In this document: positions 10,523 to 23,050 of the stretch, piece after piece
Layout: every line of letters starts with the position of its first letter
Position numbering within the stretch: position 1 is the stretch's first letter
From: Gymnothorax reevesii
Taxonomy: Eukaryota; Chordata; Actinopteri; Anguilliformes; Muraenidae
DNA: 64,000 bases
Direction: 5' to 3'
Assembly: GCA_029721435.1 (NCBI GenBank)
Contig: CM056573.1
Coordinates: 153,223,947 to 153,287,946, forward strand
Notes under the pieces: generated by a model
Database searches by the model: none
Seen by the model: the letters and a program-made list of their open reading frames with translations, nothing else
What the model was told of the DNA's origin: nothing
Translations under genes and position numbers: made by a program

Positions 10523-13022
10523 ATGAAGCGGAGTTATGAGTGCGGCTGTGCTAAAAGAAAAAAACGGGCAGAAAGCAAAAGGAATACAGATGCACTGCCA
10601 AAATTAACATCATTTTTTACACCTGCTGTTACTGCATCCGCTGTAGGAGAGGAGAGGAGTTGAATATGGGAGCCAACAGAGAGGTGGATATGGGCATGAT
10701 GTCTATGGATATGGAAGCCGAAGCAGAAGAACAGGTGACTTTGGAGGATGCTGATGACAAGGAAGAAGAAGAAGGTGCTTTGATGGTGAGTAGGCATACA
10801 CCACCTGAGCCGTTAGCTAGCAGCAGGGTAGACAATATATTAGGCGACGACCCAGCGCATTGGCCTGAAAAAGTTGTCAGACTCCGAACGTCGCTCAATT
10901 GTACGAAACGGACCAGTGCAAATAGAAGGAGATTTCCCCAAGAACAAGCAGGGCAGACAATTTACAAACGCCTACTATTATTTAAGTAGAGGTCCTGGCT
11001 GGTGTACAGCAAGTTGACAGACCACGCTATTTGTTTCTGTTGTTGGCTGTTTGGTGATTGTAACAGGCAGCGGTTCTGCTCCGATGGGACAAATGACTGG
11101 TATAATTTATCAGCCCTCCTCAAAGACCATGAAAAGAGTGCCGATCATCTCGCAAATATGGCTCCTTGGCGAACTCTCAACCAACGACTTCAATCAGGCA
11201 AAGCCATTGATAATCTCAACCAAGAGTTGTTTGTAAACGAAGTTAACAAATGGCAAGATATTCTAAAGCGGTTAGTTGCCATCATTATACATCTGGCCGA
11301 GTGGAATTTAGCTTTTCGAGGCTATTCCGACAAGCTATATGAGCATGGCAATGGCAATTTCCTGGGCGAGGTCCAGCTAATGGCTCAGTTTGACAATGTG
11401 ATAAGGGACCATGTGAAAAGGGTAGCAGAGAAGGAAGTCTCGCATAGCTTCTTCAGCTATGTTATTCAAAACGAGCTGATTTGCTTGGTTGGAAGCAGTG
11501 TGACACAAGCAATAGTTGAGAGGGTAAAGAAGTCCAAATATTTCAGCACCATCATGGACTGCACCCCTGATGTCAGCCATTCAGAGCAGCTGTCCGTGGT
11601 GCTGAGGAGTGTGGACTGTGAGCCCTGGCAAAGGAGTGTCTATTCATGAGCACTTTGTTGGCTTCCTCGTGGCAGAGGACACAACTGGGAAAGGCCTAAT
11701 TGAGTTGTTCTTGGGATACCTGCAGACACTAAATTTGGATCTCTCTGATTGTCGTGGGCAATCCTATGACAATGGCAGTAACATGCAGGGGAAGAAACAG
11801 GGGGTCCAGAGCCGAATCCTGGAGCTGAACAATAAAGCACTCTGTGTCCCATGTGCCAGCCACACCTTGAATCTGGTGGTTGGTGATGCGGCCAAGTCAT
11901 CAGTGGCATCTAAGTTTTTTTGGACTGTTACAGCCTCTCTATACTGTTTTCAGTCCTTCAGTTCACCGCTGGACCATCCTCCAGAAACATGTGAAGGATT
12001 TTTCCATAAAACCACTGTCTGCGACAAGATTGGAGGCCAGAGTGGAGTCTGTGAAGGCCATAAGATACCAACTTCCTGAAATTTTGAATGCCCTGACAGC
12101 TCTGAAGGAGTATGCTGAGGAGAAGCAGGATTCCGAATGTGCCTCTAATGCTTACAGCATTCACAAAGAGATGAAGAAATTACCTTTTTTGGTGAGTTCT
12201 GTTGTGTGGTACAAGGTGTTGTTTCACATTGACAAAGTCAGCAAGATCTTGCAGAGCCTCAAGGTTTCAGTTGAGGTAATGAGAAGAGAGATCACAGCAG
12301 TGATAGAATTTCTGAAAGATTACAGAGAGCATGGATTCATCTCTGCTAAAACAGATGCCAGGGAGATCGCAGAGAGGATTGATGTGGAGATGGCCTGGCC
12401 AGAGATGCATCAGAGAAAGAAAAAAAGACAGTTTGAGTATGAGGGGAGAGAGGAAATGGTGTGCACTGCAGAAGAGCGTTTCAGAAGGGAGGTTTTCCTG
12501 CATATGATGGATACAACCCTTGTCACTGTCAGGGAGAGATTTTCACACATGGAGGCTGTTTTTGAGCTGTACGGCTTTCTGTACTCCACTGACCTGATGC
12601 AAAATGCCATACAGGGAAAAGAATTAGATGAATGCTGCCACAGGCTCGAGAAGAAAATGAATGATGTTGATGCAGAGGACCTAAAGCAGGAGATAATTCA
12701 TGCAGTTACGGCATTCCCTCCACATGTCTCATCTCCTTTCCAGATGCTGGATTATGTGTACAGGGAGAACATCCTTGACACTTACCCAAATTCGAGTATA
12801 GCTCTGAGACTATTGCTCACTCTCCCTGTGACTGTGGCATCAGGTGAAAGAAGTTTCTCATGACTAAAACGACTCAAGACTTATCTGAGGTCCACCATGG
12901 CTCAAGACAGGCTGTCTGCACTTGCTGTTATCTCTATTGAGCATGAAGTCACAAAAACACTGGACATTGACTCAGTGATCACAAGATTTGCAGAAGCCAA
13001 AGCTCGCTCGGTCAGACTGTAG
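10523..13022 (+). pseudogene. hAT transposase (TTF-type zinc finger, C-terminal dimerisation domain), broken
   Basis: Start: ATG at 10523, MKRSYECGCAKRKKRAESKR then DALPKLTSFF, a conserved N-terminus of fish hAT proteins. A stop follows at 10661, and the frame resumes with an acidic region (EEQVTLEDADDKEEEE). A TTF-like finger follows (ICFCCWLFGD at ~11030, with RQRFCSDGTNDW). The RNase H-like core includes TIMDCTPDVSHSEQLS and CRGQSYDNGSNMQGKKQGVQ, then NNKALCVPCASHTLNLVV. The frame shifts near 11630 and 11910. The dimerisation motif ALRLLLTLPVTVASGERSFS ends at a TGA where the family has Lys or Arg; the tail runs to VRL-stop. At least four lesions mean it is inactive. Confidence 0.85.
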
Positions 13023-13740
13023 AATGTATACAAGGCCTCTCAGCTATACAGTACAGAAGTGATGTAAGATGATTCAACCTGAAATGAGAGAATGAAACTG
13101 TTGAAAACCAATGAAAGTTCAGAAAATTCAAAAGCAATAGAAACTTGATGAGAGTGCAGGACAAGTAAATAAAGAAGAGACAAGTGAGACAGGCACAAAG
13201 GAGGGGACACATGAAGGCAGCACAGGGATACAGATGAAGAGTAACAGGGATACAGGGACAGGGAAAAAGAAAGAGGGACAAAGAGAAAGTAATCAATAAA
13301 AAAATATTTTTGATTGATGTATTACATTCATAATGTCTAACTGTTAAATCAACATGTTTGATTCACTTGACTTGGATATTTATTTCTAATGCTCCACGAT
13401 TGACCTGGTGCTGTCTTGTTTCATAGTGAGAGGACAACAAGAGAAAAGAGTAAACAACATCACCTTCTATCAGTGAGCCCAGGCTGAACAAGGTATTTGA
13501 TTTGACAAAGTACATTCCTTTTGTATAAAAACCACCACCAAATGAAACACAGTGCAGTGAGTGTTTTTGTTCTAATGCTGTGTTGTTTATTTCAGCTTGG
13601 ATTCCATACTGGTGCACACCCACTTTTCTATGATATGCAGACTTTTGAGAAGACGACAATAGTAGGATGCTTGCGCTCCCTCACTCACTCACTCACAATT
13701 ATGAAAAGGTGATGGCATCATGGAAAATGGACATTTGAAG

Positions 13741-14064
13741 ATCTCTCTCTCTCTCTCACCCTCTTGCCTGTTACTCACTCACACACACGACTGCTGCTTT
13801 GCCTGTCCCTCACTCACACACACAACCACTGTTATTCCTGTCCACCACACAAACACAGAATCTTTTCATCAGTCCTGTTGAAATGTAAATAGCGGTTTCC
13901 ATGGACTCATATCCATCTAGTCTTCTAGTTCTGATAAGCGTGAGATCAGTTTGTGTCTCTGGCAGTGGAAATATTATTTGGTTTCAGATGTACTTGTTTT
14001 AAAACATGGAGAATAAATGTGTTCTTTCTCTGTCTGTGTGTCTCTCTCTCTCTCTCTCTCTCTC
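13741..14064. repeat. Simple repeats in the hAT 3' region
   Basis: A (CT)n run at about 13741-13756 is followed by two imperfect copies of a CCTGTCCCTCACTCACACACAC-like unit. A second (TC)n run of about 24 bp lies near 14041-14064. The rest of 13023-14200 is non-coding sequence of the hAT. Confidence 0.6.
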
Positions 14065-14360
14065 TTTCGATCTGAGTAATAAACACATCATTTTGGAAAT
14101 TGCTGGAGTAATCTGAAACTGATTTGCTGTGGAGAGTTGAGACCATTGTTGGTGGTAGTGCACTTTTGGTTAATTGCGATAATTATATATTTTATCTCAA
14201 TTTAAGCTAAGAGGGGACTTCCGGTGAGATGCGCAGCGAGATGGTCATATCACATTGAGCTCTTGCCAAAAGCCCCTTGATTGTCAGCTTACTCATCTTA
14301 TTAATCTTTTAAAACCGTTGATTAAAGTAGTGGCGCACATTTTAATATCGTTGACGTGAA

Positions 14361-15371
14361 ATGGCGTCGAAAAAAGAAGCAAGTTCGCCTGCGAAACAAA
14401 ATCCAAATAAACGACACAAGACGGCAGGTAGCCCTAGCACTTCACTGGCTAACCTGCTACCGGACGATATCTCTCTCCTAATCAAGCGAACAGTGGAAGC
14501 CGAGAGGGATACATTGAAAGGACTGGTTTCTGGAATGCTGAGCGAGATTTTGGGTAAAGCACTGGCTACGATTGAAAACCAAATAACTGAGAATGGTACT
14601 TTACTTAAATCATTGACTAACGAAATGAATAGCCATGCTAAAAAAATGGAAAGCGTGTCCGCGAAAGTTGATACAATGCAAGGAGTTCTACGTCAGAACA
14701 AAAAGGATACCAACCACTGCCTCTCAGAGGTGGACAATCTCAGAAAGAAAGTTACCGAGATGGAAGATCGATCAAGAAGGAACAACATAAGACTGATTAA
14801 CTTACCAACCGGTGCGGAGGGGGACAATCCTGTGGGCTACCTCCGTGCCAGGCTACCCCAGTGGATCCCTACTCTGTCCAGTTTATCCATGCCGATTGAA
14901 ATCGATAGAGCCCACCGGATTTTCTCTGCTTCTACCTCCAAGCCACGTACAATGATCTTCCGAGTGCTTCGTTATCAGGATCGCCAAGCCATACTACAAG
15001 GTGCCCGCAAAGTCAAGCCAAAGCTCGAAAATGGTACCCCACTGGAGTTCTACGCCGACTACAGCACTGAGACTACACAGAGAAGAAGCAAGTTCAAATC
15101 AGTTCGGAGTAAATTGCGACAGCGGGGCATCGAATCGTTCCTGATTTACCCAGCCACCCTGAAGGTTACCTACAGAGGGGAAAAGTTGTCGTTTGACTCA
15201 GCGGAGAATGCCGAAGAGTTCTTTTCGGGTCCAAACTTCGATTCAACATCATCATCTCAACGGTCCGGGAACGCGGCGCGGACATTTTCCATGGATCAAG
15301 ACGCCAATTCAACACCGCGGACCCACATCAACACTACCGGAAATTCGCTGAACTTTTCAGCCATGGAATGA
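14361..15371 (+). CDS. L1 ORF1 protein (coiled coil + RRM-like, nucleic-acid chaperone type)
   Basis: 336 codons, uninterrupted. The N-terminus is basic (KKEASSPAKQNPNKRHK). A coiled coil lies at residues ~45-140, with heptads ending KKVTEMEDRSRRNNIRLINL. The last part of that segment is the family's signature entry to the RRM-like domain (residues ~135-225, including RAHRIFSASTSKPRTMIFRV). A basic C-terminal domain with TTQRRSKFKSVRSKLRQRG follows, then a Ser/Thr-rich tail. In L1 elements this protein trimerises, binds the element RNA and accompanies ORF2. The ATG is the first in frame, about 146 bp after the element start. It is the only element gene here without a visible lesion. Confidence 0.88.
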   Translation: MASKKEASSPAKQNPNKRHKTAGSPSTSLANLLPDDISLLIKRTVEAERDTLKGLVSGMLSEILGKALATIENQITENGTLLKSLTNEMNSHAKKMESVSAKVDTMQGVLRQNKKDTNHCLSEVDNLRKKVTEMEDRSRRNNIRLINLPTGAEGDNPVGYLRARLPQWIPTLSSLSMPIEIDRAHRIFSASTSKPRTMIFRVLRYQDRQAILQGARKVKPKLENGTPLEFYADYSTETTQRRSKFKSVRSKLRQRGIESFLIYPATLKVTYRGEKLSFDSAENAEEFFSGPNFDSTSSSQRSGNAARTFSMDQDANSTPRTHINTTGNSLNFSAME

Positions 15372-15870
15372 ACAAACAGGTGAACTCTTAATAACACGTG
15401 GGATTTGATTTATGTTTTTGAGCCCTGTTTTGCATTTCAGTTATAAGTATGATGCAATCATTTCGCGGGGCATTGTAGCCATACCATGGTGCTTAGCGCT
15501 TTTTTTTTTTTTTTTTTTTTCTCTCCTCCTCGCAACATGTTTTTATACGGGGTACTTGCGAGATTGTATGCGCCTTGTTTAGACTATTCCTTAAAATGAT
15601 ATTTTTTCTTAGCGAGGAAGCTGCCCAAATCGGGGCTATGGGCAAAGTTCACTGTTAGACATCGCTTCGTGTTTCTCACAGACGACTAGGGGGGAGGGAA
15701 AGGGGATCGTGGAAATACAAGGGATTCTCTCACATGGGACTTTAATGTTTTCGCTCAAACCGTGTTTGCTGGTTTATGATGTCATTAGTTTTTTGTACCC
15801 TTTTTAAGTTTTTAGGAATCACTTTTAAATGTGTTGATAGGATTGTCTTTGCCATACCTCAGAAGCAGAG

Positions 15871-18800
15871 ATGGATAGATACAAAGTAATGTCTTTTAAC
15901 GTGAGAGGGTTAAACTCTCCCTTTAAAAGAACTAAAGTTTTAGATTTTCTACACAGGAAAAATGTTGATATAGCTCTACTACAGGAGACTCACCTAAAGC
16001 CTGCTGACACCTTAAGACTCCAAAATAAGAGATACAAAACCGTAGCAATCTCTTCTGATGGCACTAGCACAAAGGGTGTTGCAGTGCTAATGAGACGGAA
16101 TTTAAAGGCCAGTATCATTAAAGTGACCTCAAGCACTTCTGGAAGGTTAGCCTACTGTTGTACCTCCATTGAGGGAAGGAAAATAGCCTTTGTTAGTATT
16201 TATGCTCCAACAGTTTTTGACAATGACTTCTTTCCAAATATTACAAAAGAATTACTAGCTCTGGATGGATATCATCTTGTCATTGGCGCTGATATGAATA
16301 CTGTTTTTGACAATAATTTGGATAGGACCTCAGTAAATGCTACAAATGCCCAAGTTACATCCTCCAAGGCATTATGCAACTTTGTAAAAGATTTAAATTT
16401 ATTAGACCTCAGGCGAGTTCAAAATCCCACATCAAGAGATTATACATACTATTCTCCCCGCCATAAATCTTTTTCTAGAATAGATTATTTACTTATATCT
16501 AGGGAAATTCTTTCTGCATCGTCTACAATTAACCTTTTTCCTAAACATATTTCAGATCATAGTCCCCTTGAAACAACATTTAATTTTCAAATGAGTAAAA
16601 ATAATAAAAAGTCTAGATGGCGATTTAATACATCATTGTTGCAAAACGAACAATTTCTAGACCAATTAAAGTCCGAATTGAATGAATTCATAAATATTAA
16701 TGAGAGCAGTGTGGAAAATCCAATTTTCCTTTGGAGTGCCATTAAAGGATTCCTTAGGAATAATGCCATTAGGTATTCATCACATCTTAAACGGGAAAGA
16801 CTTCATCAGATTTCTGATTTAGAAGAAAAATGCAAACAGATGGAGAATCAGCTTAAAAATGCCTATAGCTCAGATATTGACTCTCAGTTGAAAGCAAACC
16901 AAGCTGAATTGAATAATCTTTTAAGGCAAAGAGTAGAATATATGATGCACATTACCAAACATAAGTATTACTCCAAAGGAAGTCGTCCAAGCCATCTTCT
17001 AGCTCTGACTCTTAAACACCAAGAAAAAAGTCGAACAATAGCAGCCATCAAAAGAAATCAAGGTGACGTTGTGTCAACCACTTCTGAAATTAATGAAACT
17101 TTTAAATCTTTCTCCACTAAACTTTACTCAAGTGATCATCACCCCTCAGGAGACGACTATAGCGATTTCTTTACGAATCTGAATCTCCCTACTCTATCTG
17201 TACAAGATGCTGCACAGCTTGAAGAGCCCATCTCACTTGTAGAATTATACGAGGCATTAAAAAGTATGAAGAAGCAACGTTCACCAGGTATTGATGGATT
17301 ACCAGCCGAACTTTATTTAGCTTGTTGGGAAATTTAGGCCCATTTTGGCTCAAAGCTATAAATTTTGCCCTAGAGCAAGGGTTTTTCCACAAAGACCTTA
17401 ACACTGCACTTATATCAGTAATCCCCAAATTGGGTAAAGACCCATTGGAATGTGCAAGCTATCGTCCAATAGCTCTTATTAACGTAGACCTGAAAATATA
17501 TGCCCGTGTTATAGCCCATAGACTGGAGTCTGTCCTGCAAGTTTTAATTCATCCTGATCAAACAGGGTTTATGAAAGGTCGCATGGCGGCAGATAACTTA
17601 AGGCGCTTATTGCACATTTTAAGTGAGACACAGAAATCTACCTCTGCTTGCGGCCTCCTTTTCCTAGACGCTGAAAAAGCCTTTGACAGGCTTGAGTGGC
17701 AATACCTATGGCGTGTTCTTAAGGAATTTAAGTTTGGTCCTAAGTTTATAAAAATGATCCAGATCATTTATGCCAACCCATCCGCTAGAGTTTGTACTGG
17801 AGGTGCCATCTCAGATCTTTTTGCAATTAACCGTGGAACCAAACAGGGATGTCCCTTATCACCATTAATCTTCAATCTCTCAATAGAACCTCTAGCACAA
17901 TATATCCGTAACAGTACACAGAACTCTCCCATCCAAATTGGTGCTTCCAAACTCTCTATATCATTGTTTGCAGATGACACTTTGATCTATATGTCAGACG
18001 TAGAAAATTCGCTACCTAACACAATCAATGCACTGAATAAGTTTGGTACACTGTCTGGTTTTAAAATCAATATATCAAAATTTGCTTTGATGCTGATTAA
18101 TGGTGATAGAAGTCAACTAACATTACCAACTTCTATTGTGATTTCCAAAGAGGTCAAATATCTGGGGATCTCTATACATCCGCATGTCAACACCATAGCT
18201 AAAATGAATTACACTGGTATTCTAAAAAAGATTGAGGAAGATACAAAAAGATGGGCTACTTTGCCTGGCTCTGTTCCGTCTCTTATAGCGGTAATTAAAA
18301 TGAATATCCTGCCCCGCATTAACTTCATCTCTTCTATGCTCCCTCTGTCTCCACCAATTGGCTACTGGTCTAAGGTTGATTCTCTACTTTCTAAATACAT
18401 TTGGAACGGGAGACGACCCCGCATAAAAAGGTCCACTCTTCAGCATATCAAACAAGAAGGGGGCTGGGCCCTCCCAAACTTTCAACACTATCACTGGTCA
18501 TTCACCATGCGCCCACTTAAACTGTGGTTTGACTCCAATACTGTTTCATCATGGAAGATAATAGAAGAAAACATCATTACTCCAATTAGACTTAAAGATT
18601 TTTTGTTTTGTGGTCTTTCCAGTAAACATTGTGCTTTGAGGTATGGCCCAATCCTGTCATACATGCTTAATATTTTTAACAAGATTGAAAAGTTTGTGGG
18701 CTTTACATCTAAATGGCATAAATCATCTCCTCTGTGGCATAACAAATACTTGTTATCTGGGAAAAAACCTTTTATCCTAAATTTGTGGGCAGAGAAAGGT

Positions 18801-19648
18801 ATATGGGCTTTTGGAGACATACTGTAAATGGTAATGATTCCCCTCTAAGTTTTAATGAACTAATGTCACTTTACAACATTCCTAAACATTCCTTATTCTT
18901 TTATTTTAGACTTGAATCTGCTCTTAAAACACACAATGTTACATGGGGCTCAGGGCTGAAAGAACACCCTGTGGTTAAATGGTTTCACGAAGCCCCAAGA
19001 AGTACTGTCTCCTTCCTCTACAAAAAACTCCTTTCACACTTATCTCCCAAACCCAGTACTAGGGAATGGAATCGATCAATGGGGCTTAGAGGGCAAACTG
19101 TAAATTGGGAAACAAGCTGGCACAATATATGTGCAAGCTCCCATGATCCAAATCACCAGTTCATTCACATGAAGATTGCCCATAGAGCATATCTTACCCC
19201 TAGAGTTAGACATCTAATAGGACTAGCACCTCATCCACTTTGTACTATCTGTTCACAGAATGCATTAGGATCATTCATGCATGTAATGTAGGATTGTCCC
19301 AAAATACATGATTTTTGGATGAGAGTAATAGAATGTTTGTCTGATCTAATTTGTATACAACTGCCCATAGAACCTGCCCTACACCTTCTCAATGATGACT
19401 CTCTAATTTGTATGAATGGAAGATCTAGGAAAATCTGGCTTGCTGGCCTTACTGCAGCCAAGATGATTATTGTACAAGTCTGGGTGCCACCCCACAATTT
19501 AGCATTTGAACATTGGTTGAATACCTTTCTGGACATTTTATTTCTTGAACTTTTCTCCGCCAAAGTAAATGGCGCAACTCCACGGACACTGCAAATCTGG
19601 AATAATGGCATCTCCAAAGTGAAGGACATCATAATGAAAAAGATCTGA
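15871..19648 (+). pseudogene. L1 ORF2: APE endonuclease and reverse transcriptase, three lesions
   Basis: The protein starts MDRYKVMSFNVRGLNSPFKR. Endonuclease motifs follow in order: LLQETHL, VIGADMNTVFDNN, SRIDYLLIS and HISDHSPLE. Then comes the reverse transcriptase with YRPIALINVDLKIYARVIAH, FLDAEKAFDRLEW, GTKQGCPLSPLIFNL and the catalytic SLFADDTLIYM. The C-terminal region runs to KVKDIIMKKI-stop, about 1260 codons in all, usual for the clade. Lesions: a 1-base deletion near 17333 (WEI then stop instead of WEI-LGPFW), a 1-base deletion near 18825 (GDIL-stop), and TAG for Trp near 19289 (HVM-stop-DCPKI). All catalytic residues I can recognise are present. Confidence 0.88.
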
Positions 19649-19937
19649 TTTGAATGTACAAACCATAGTGATCTGTGTGCTTTATTGAAATGTTCAATTT
19701 ATCCCATGTGAGGAGGGGGGAAGGGGGAGGGATGTATATACCATGTCTGTGATATGTTTTCAATGGAATCTACTTTCTACACTTTAACCATTAAAAAATA
19801 AATACAAAAAAAAAAAAAATTTAAGCTAAGAGGTATAGGGATGGTTATTTGGTTTATGTGTGCTTTCAAGAATGAGGGCCCCATGTCTTTTTTTTGCCTA
19901 GGGCCCCCAAGTGGCTAAACACGCCCCTGGATCCATC

Positions 19938-20969
19938 AGCTATTATTTCACCACTGGGGGATGACATTACGTCATAATTTGCATGCACACAATTCACTAA
20001 GCAGACTGTGAAAAGAGATACTGCAGGCTATTTAAGGGTTATACGTATAAATTGTGAAGCTAACATAAGATTACAAATTAAGACTTTTAGGACCCTGCAA
20101 TCCCAGGCATCAGTGGTCTCGTTCACAACAACGAAAAACTTCTTCACACAGATCTTCTGTAGCACCGAAGAGATGTGTTGCTCGAACACTCGGGGTAGGT
20201 GAATTTGACAAAGGCTGCTCACGTTTTTGCATGCATTCGCGTCTTTACATTGACTTTGAATGTGATCTGGACACGCAAATATTTTCTTTAGCATTCGGTG
20301 GAAATGTGGCTTTACGAATAGCATTTCAGTCAAATTATGCTGATTTCTGCGAAACTCGTTAATCAGTAGTGTTATGGCCCCAATTTGTTATGGCCTATTG
20401 GACAGCAAGGGATGACAGACAAAATTTTTGAAACTTGAGCAGATTTAATAAAAAAATAAAGCACTGAGCAAGATTGATAATATAGTAAAAAAAATGAGAT
20501 AGTTACAGAGATGGGGTTGCTTTGGGTGACGCTTGGGACAGGAAAATGCTCCAACACAGGCAAAAATCCACAAAAAGCTTCACAGGTCTTGGATACGTTT
20601 GACCAGATCTGTCATTCTTGTCCTTGTAATTTCTCCTACTACTTTACTCTCAATTTTTCTCCTTATATACTCTTCTGCAGCCCCCTCCCACCTTCCAGAC
20701 CTTTTTTTTTCCCCAATTCTCTGGGACCTCCCCTCTCAGACATGCCCAGGACATGCCCAAACCTAGCTCCAATACTGCCATCAAGTGGCTCCCCCCCCAC
20801 ACACACATTACAGTAGATTTCGTTTTTATATTGGCCAATCATAGGGCCCTAATGTTGTTATGGTCGCAACACGATATTGGGGCACGGAAAAATGTTCTTT
20901 TTTCAATCATTATTTTTTAAAGCATGGTATATATGATTGTCTGATGCCTTGTGAAATTTTGATTAATGT
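19938..20969. other. Unassigned stretch
   Basis: No gene is recognisable. 20372-20875 is bounded by similar GTTATGGCC/GTTATGGTC strings and contains CCAAT- and TATA-like sequences on the minus strand, which would fit a solo LTR, but matching ends could not be shown. Confidence 0.35.
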
Positions 20970-21466
20970 GAGCTTTCAGGAACTGCCCTCTGCTCCTCCT
21001 CCTCTTCTGGTCTCATTCCCTCGCAACCTCCGAAAGCTGTCGCCTAGTCACTTCTCATCAGTGGTCAAATCCGCATTACCCAACCTTAGCTCATTTCCCT
21101 CATTAGCAGTTAACGAGGCTACAGAGTCACTCTGCTCTACACTGAGCTCATGCCTGGATAAACTGTGTCTGTTATTCACTAAAATGCTTGCTCTAAACTG
21201 CCCAGTCCTTGGCTGACTCTGAAAGTTGCTCACCGAATGGCGAAAACACCCTGAGCCTAATCTCCAGGGCTACAAATCAATCCTACTCTCCCTCACAACC
21301 AGCATCGATGCTGCAAAACAGGCTTTCTACAATGACAAAATCAGCAGCACCTCGGACTCCCAAAAACTATTCACCTCCTTCTCTACTCTACTGAATCCAC
21401 CGCCTCTGCCTGCAGCCACAAACCTCTCAGAAGTCGCATTTGCTTCCTTCCTTCTCCCGCAGACTT
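20970..21466 (+). pseudogene. L2-type LINE fragment (endonuclease/RT linker)
   Basis: Broken frames read FQELPSAPPPLLVSFPRNLR, ATESLCSTLSSCLDKLC and KQAFYNDKISSTSDSQKLFT. This is the linker between endonuclease and reverse transcriptase of fish L2 elements; the same linker occurs in the L2 at 33.5 kb (DSFSDLPTESAACSLFS, GRKWRKSRAQADLSHYQSLL). The fragment stops abruptly at the chromovirus and does not resume after it. Confidence 0.65.
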
Positions 21467-23033
21467 AGCCCAGCCGAGTGCAACTATGACATCGGAAATT
21501 GGGAGTTACTGGCGGTGAAAGAGCTAAGAGATTGAATTCCCGCCAATCTCGTTGGTCACTGTTCTTTGACAGATTCAATTTTACCTTAGCTTATCGCCCA
21601 GGCTCCCAGAATAAGAAACCTGATGCAATGTTACGTAAATTCTCGTCAGACGCCCCTCCCAAGGAGCCTCAGACCATATTACCCAGTCATGTGGTGGTGG
21701 GATCATTAGTTTGGGAATTAGAGGACCGAGTCAGAAAGTCACAACCTTCTTGGGGTCCACCTACTAACTGCCCTAAGAACTGCCTCATCGTTCCTGACGG
21801 CCTCCAAGCCGAAGTTCTCCAATGGGCCCATTCTTCCCATCTCGCCTGCCATCCTGGTGTGAACCGGATCTTGGCCATGCCAACTTGCCCGGTCTGCGCC
21901 CAAAACAAGGCCACCCACACTGCACCAGCTGGTCTCCTGCAGCCGCTTCCAGTACCTTCCAGACCTTGGGCTAATATCGCTGTGGATTTTGTTACTGGCC
22001 TTCCGCCCTCCAGAGGTATCACCGTCATTCTGACCATTGTTGACCGCTTCTCAAAGGCAGTACATCTCGTTCCGCTGCCCAAGCTTCCCTCTGCCAGAGA
22101 CTGCGGACTTACTCACCCAACACGTAATTAGAATACACGGCATCCCTTCAGACATTGTCTCCGACCGTGGCCCTCAATTCATCTCACCAGTCTCGAGAGC
22201 CTTTTGTCAAACCCTGGGGATAAAGGTCAGTCTAACCTCCGGATTTCACCCACAGAGCAATGGACAGACAGAGAGGGTCAACCAGTAGAGTGTCCTTCAG
22301 TGGAGTGTCCTTCAGTGCGTCACTTCTCGAGATCAGGGGGACTGGAGCGAACAACTACCCTGGGTCGAATACTCCATCAACAGCCTTCCCACGGCTGCCT
22401 CAGGTGTGTCCCCTTTCCAAGCTTGTCTCGGTTACCAACCACCTCTGTTCCCCTCATAGGAGGTCAAAGTCAATGTTCCCAACATCCAGGAATTTCTTCA
22501 GAGGTGCCGAGGGACGTGGGAAGAGACTCGTTCCGCTCTCCTGAAGGATGCTGATGAGATGAGTCACCAGGCCAACCGTCGTCGCTCAGTTCCACCACAG
22601 TACAAAGTAGGACAAAAAGTTTAGCTGTCTTCCAAAGACATTTCATTAAAGACTGAGAGTCGTAAGCTAGCCCCCCGCTTCATGGGTCCTTTTGTGATGG
22701 AGAAGATCATTAACCCTGTTTCAGTTAAACTCAAGCTGCCAATCTCTATGAGCCGTATCCACCCAGTATTTCATGTGTCATGTATTAAACCTGTACTGGT
22801 TTCCATCCACGCCCCTGCCCCAACCAATCCTCCCCCCTAGACTCATCGATGGAGGAGAAGTTCACAAGCTGCTGGACGTTCGTGGGCGAGGAAGGGGTCT
22901 ACAGTACTTGGTGGACTGGGAAGGATACAGCCCTGAGGAACGCTCATGGGTCCCTGCACGTCACATCATTGACAAGAACCTCATTAAGGACTTTCACAAA
23001 AGGACTTTTAAGCCTAAGCTGAGGCGGTCATAG
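21467..23033 (+). pseudogene. Ty3/Gypsy chromovirus pol remnant: RNase H, integrase, chromodomain
   Basis: 5'-truncated pol of a sushi-like chromovirus. It enters in RNase H (LSPAECNYDIGNWELLAVKE), has lost a stretch, then reads RLNSRQSRWSLFFDRFNFTL. Integrase follows: a shortened zinc region (HSSHLACHPGVNRILA then CPVCAQNK), first Asp in NIAVDFVTGLPPSRG, second in [10 protein letters not shown] and Glu in [10 protein letters not shown] frameshift near 22080 separates the first two Asp motifs. Stops lie after ERVNQ and in KVGQKV-stop-LSSKD. The C-terminus is a chromodomain ([31 protein letters not shown] in essence), the tether used by chromoviruses for target choice. No gag, protease or RT is present in the window. 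Confidence 0.82.
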
Positions 23034-23050
23034 GTGGGGGAGGGGGTTCT

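Larger units (their letters stand above)
14215..19819 (+). mobile_element. Near full-length L1-type LINE with 14-bp target duplication
   Basis: The element has an untranslated 5' leader, ORF1, a ~500-bp spacer with a T tract, ORF2, a short 3' UTR and an A tail. It is flanked by TTTAAGCTAAGAGG at 14201-14214 and 19820-19833, a perfect target duplication. It sits in the 3' part of the hAT in the same orientation. The perfect duplication, intact ORF1 and only three lesions in ORF2 suggest a younger insertion than the elements around it. Confidence 0.92.
8168..19929 (+). mobile_element. hAT transposon with 8-bp target duplication, split by an L1
   Basis: The left end CAGAGGCGTGTTTTCCATTAG and the complement of the right end CAGGGGCGTGTTTAGCCACT form short inverted repeats. 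A second shared block is GCCTAGGGCCCC. The element is flanked by a perfect duplication GATCCATC (8160-8167 and 19930-19937), as hAT elements make. It contains a hAT transposase relic and a 5.6-kb L1 insertion; without the L1 it is still about 6.2 kb. Part of the excess is the unassigned 8.26-10.5 kb block. Confidence 0.9.

Noticed and set aside
20372..20875. Solo LTR
   Set aside because: Similar words at both edges and promoter-like strings, but no TG…CA ends or target duplication could be fixed.
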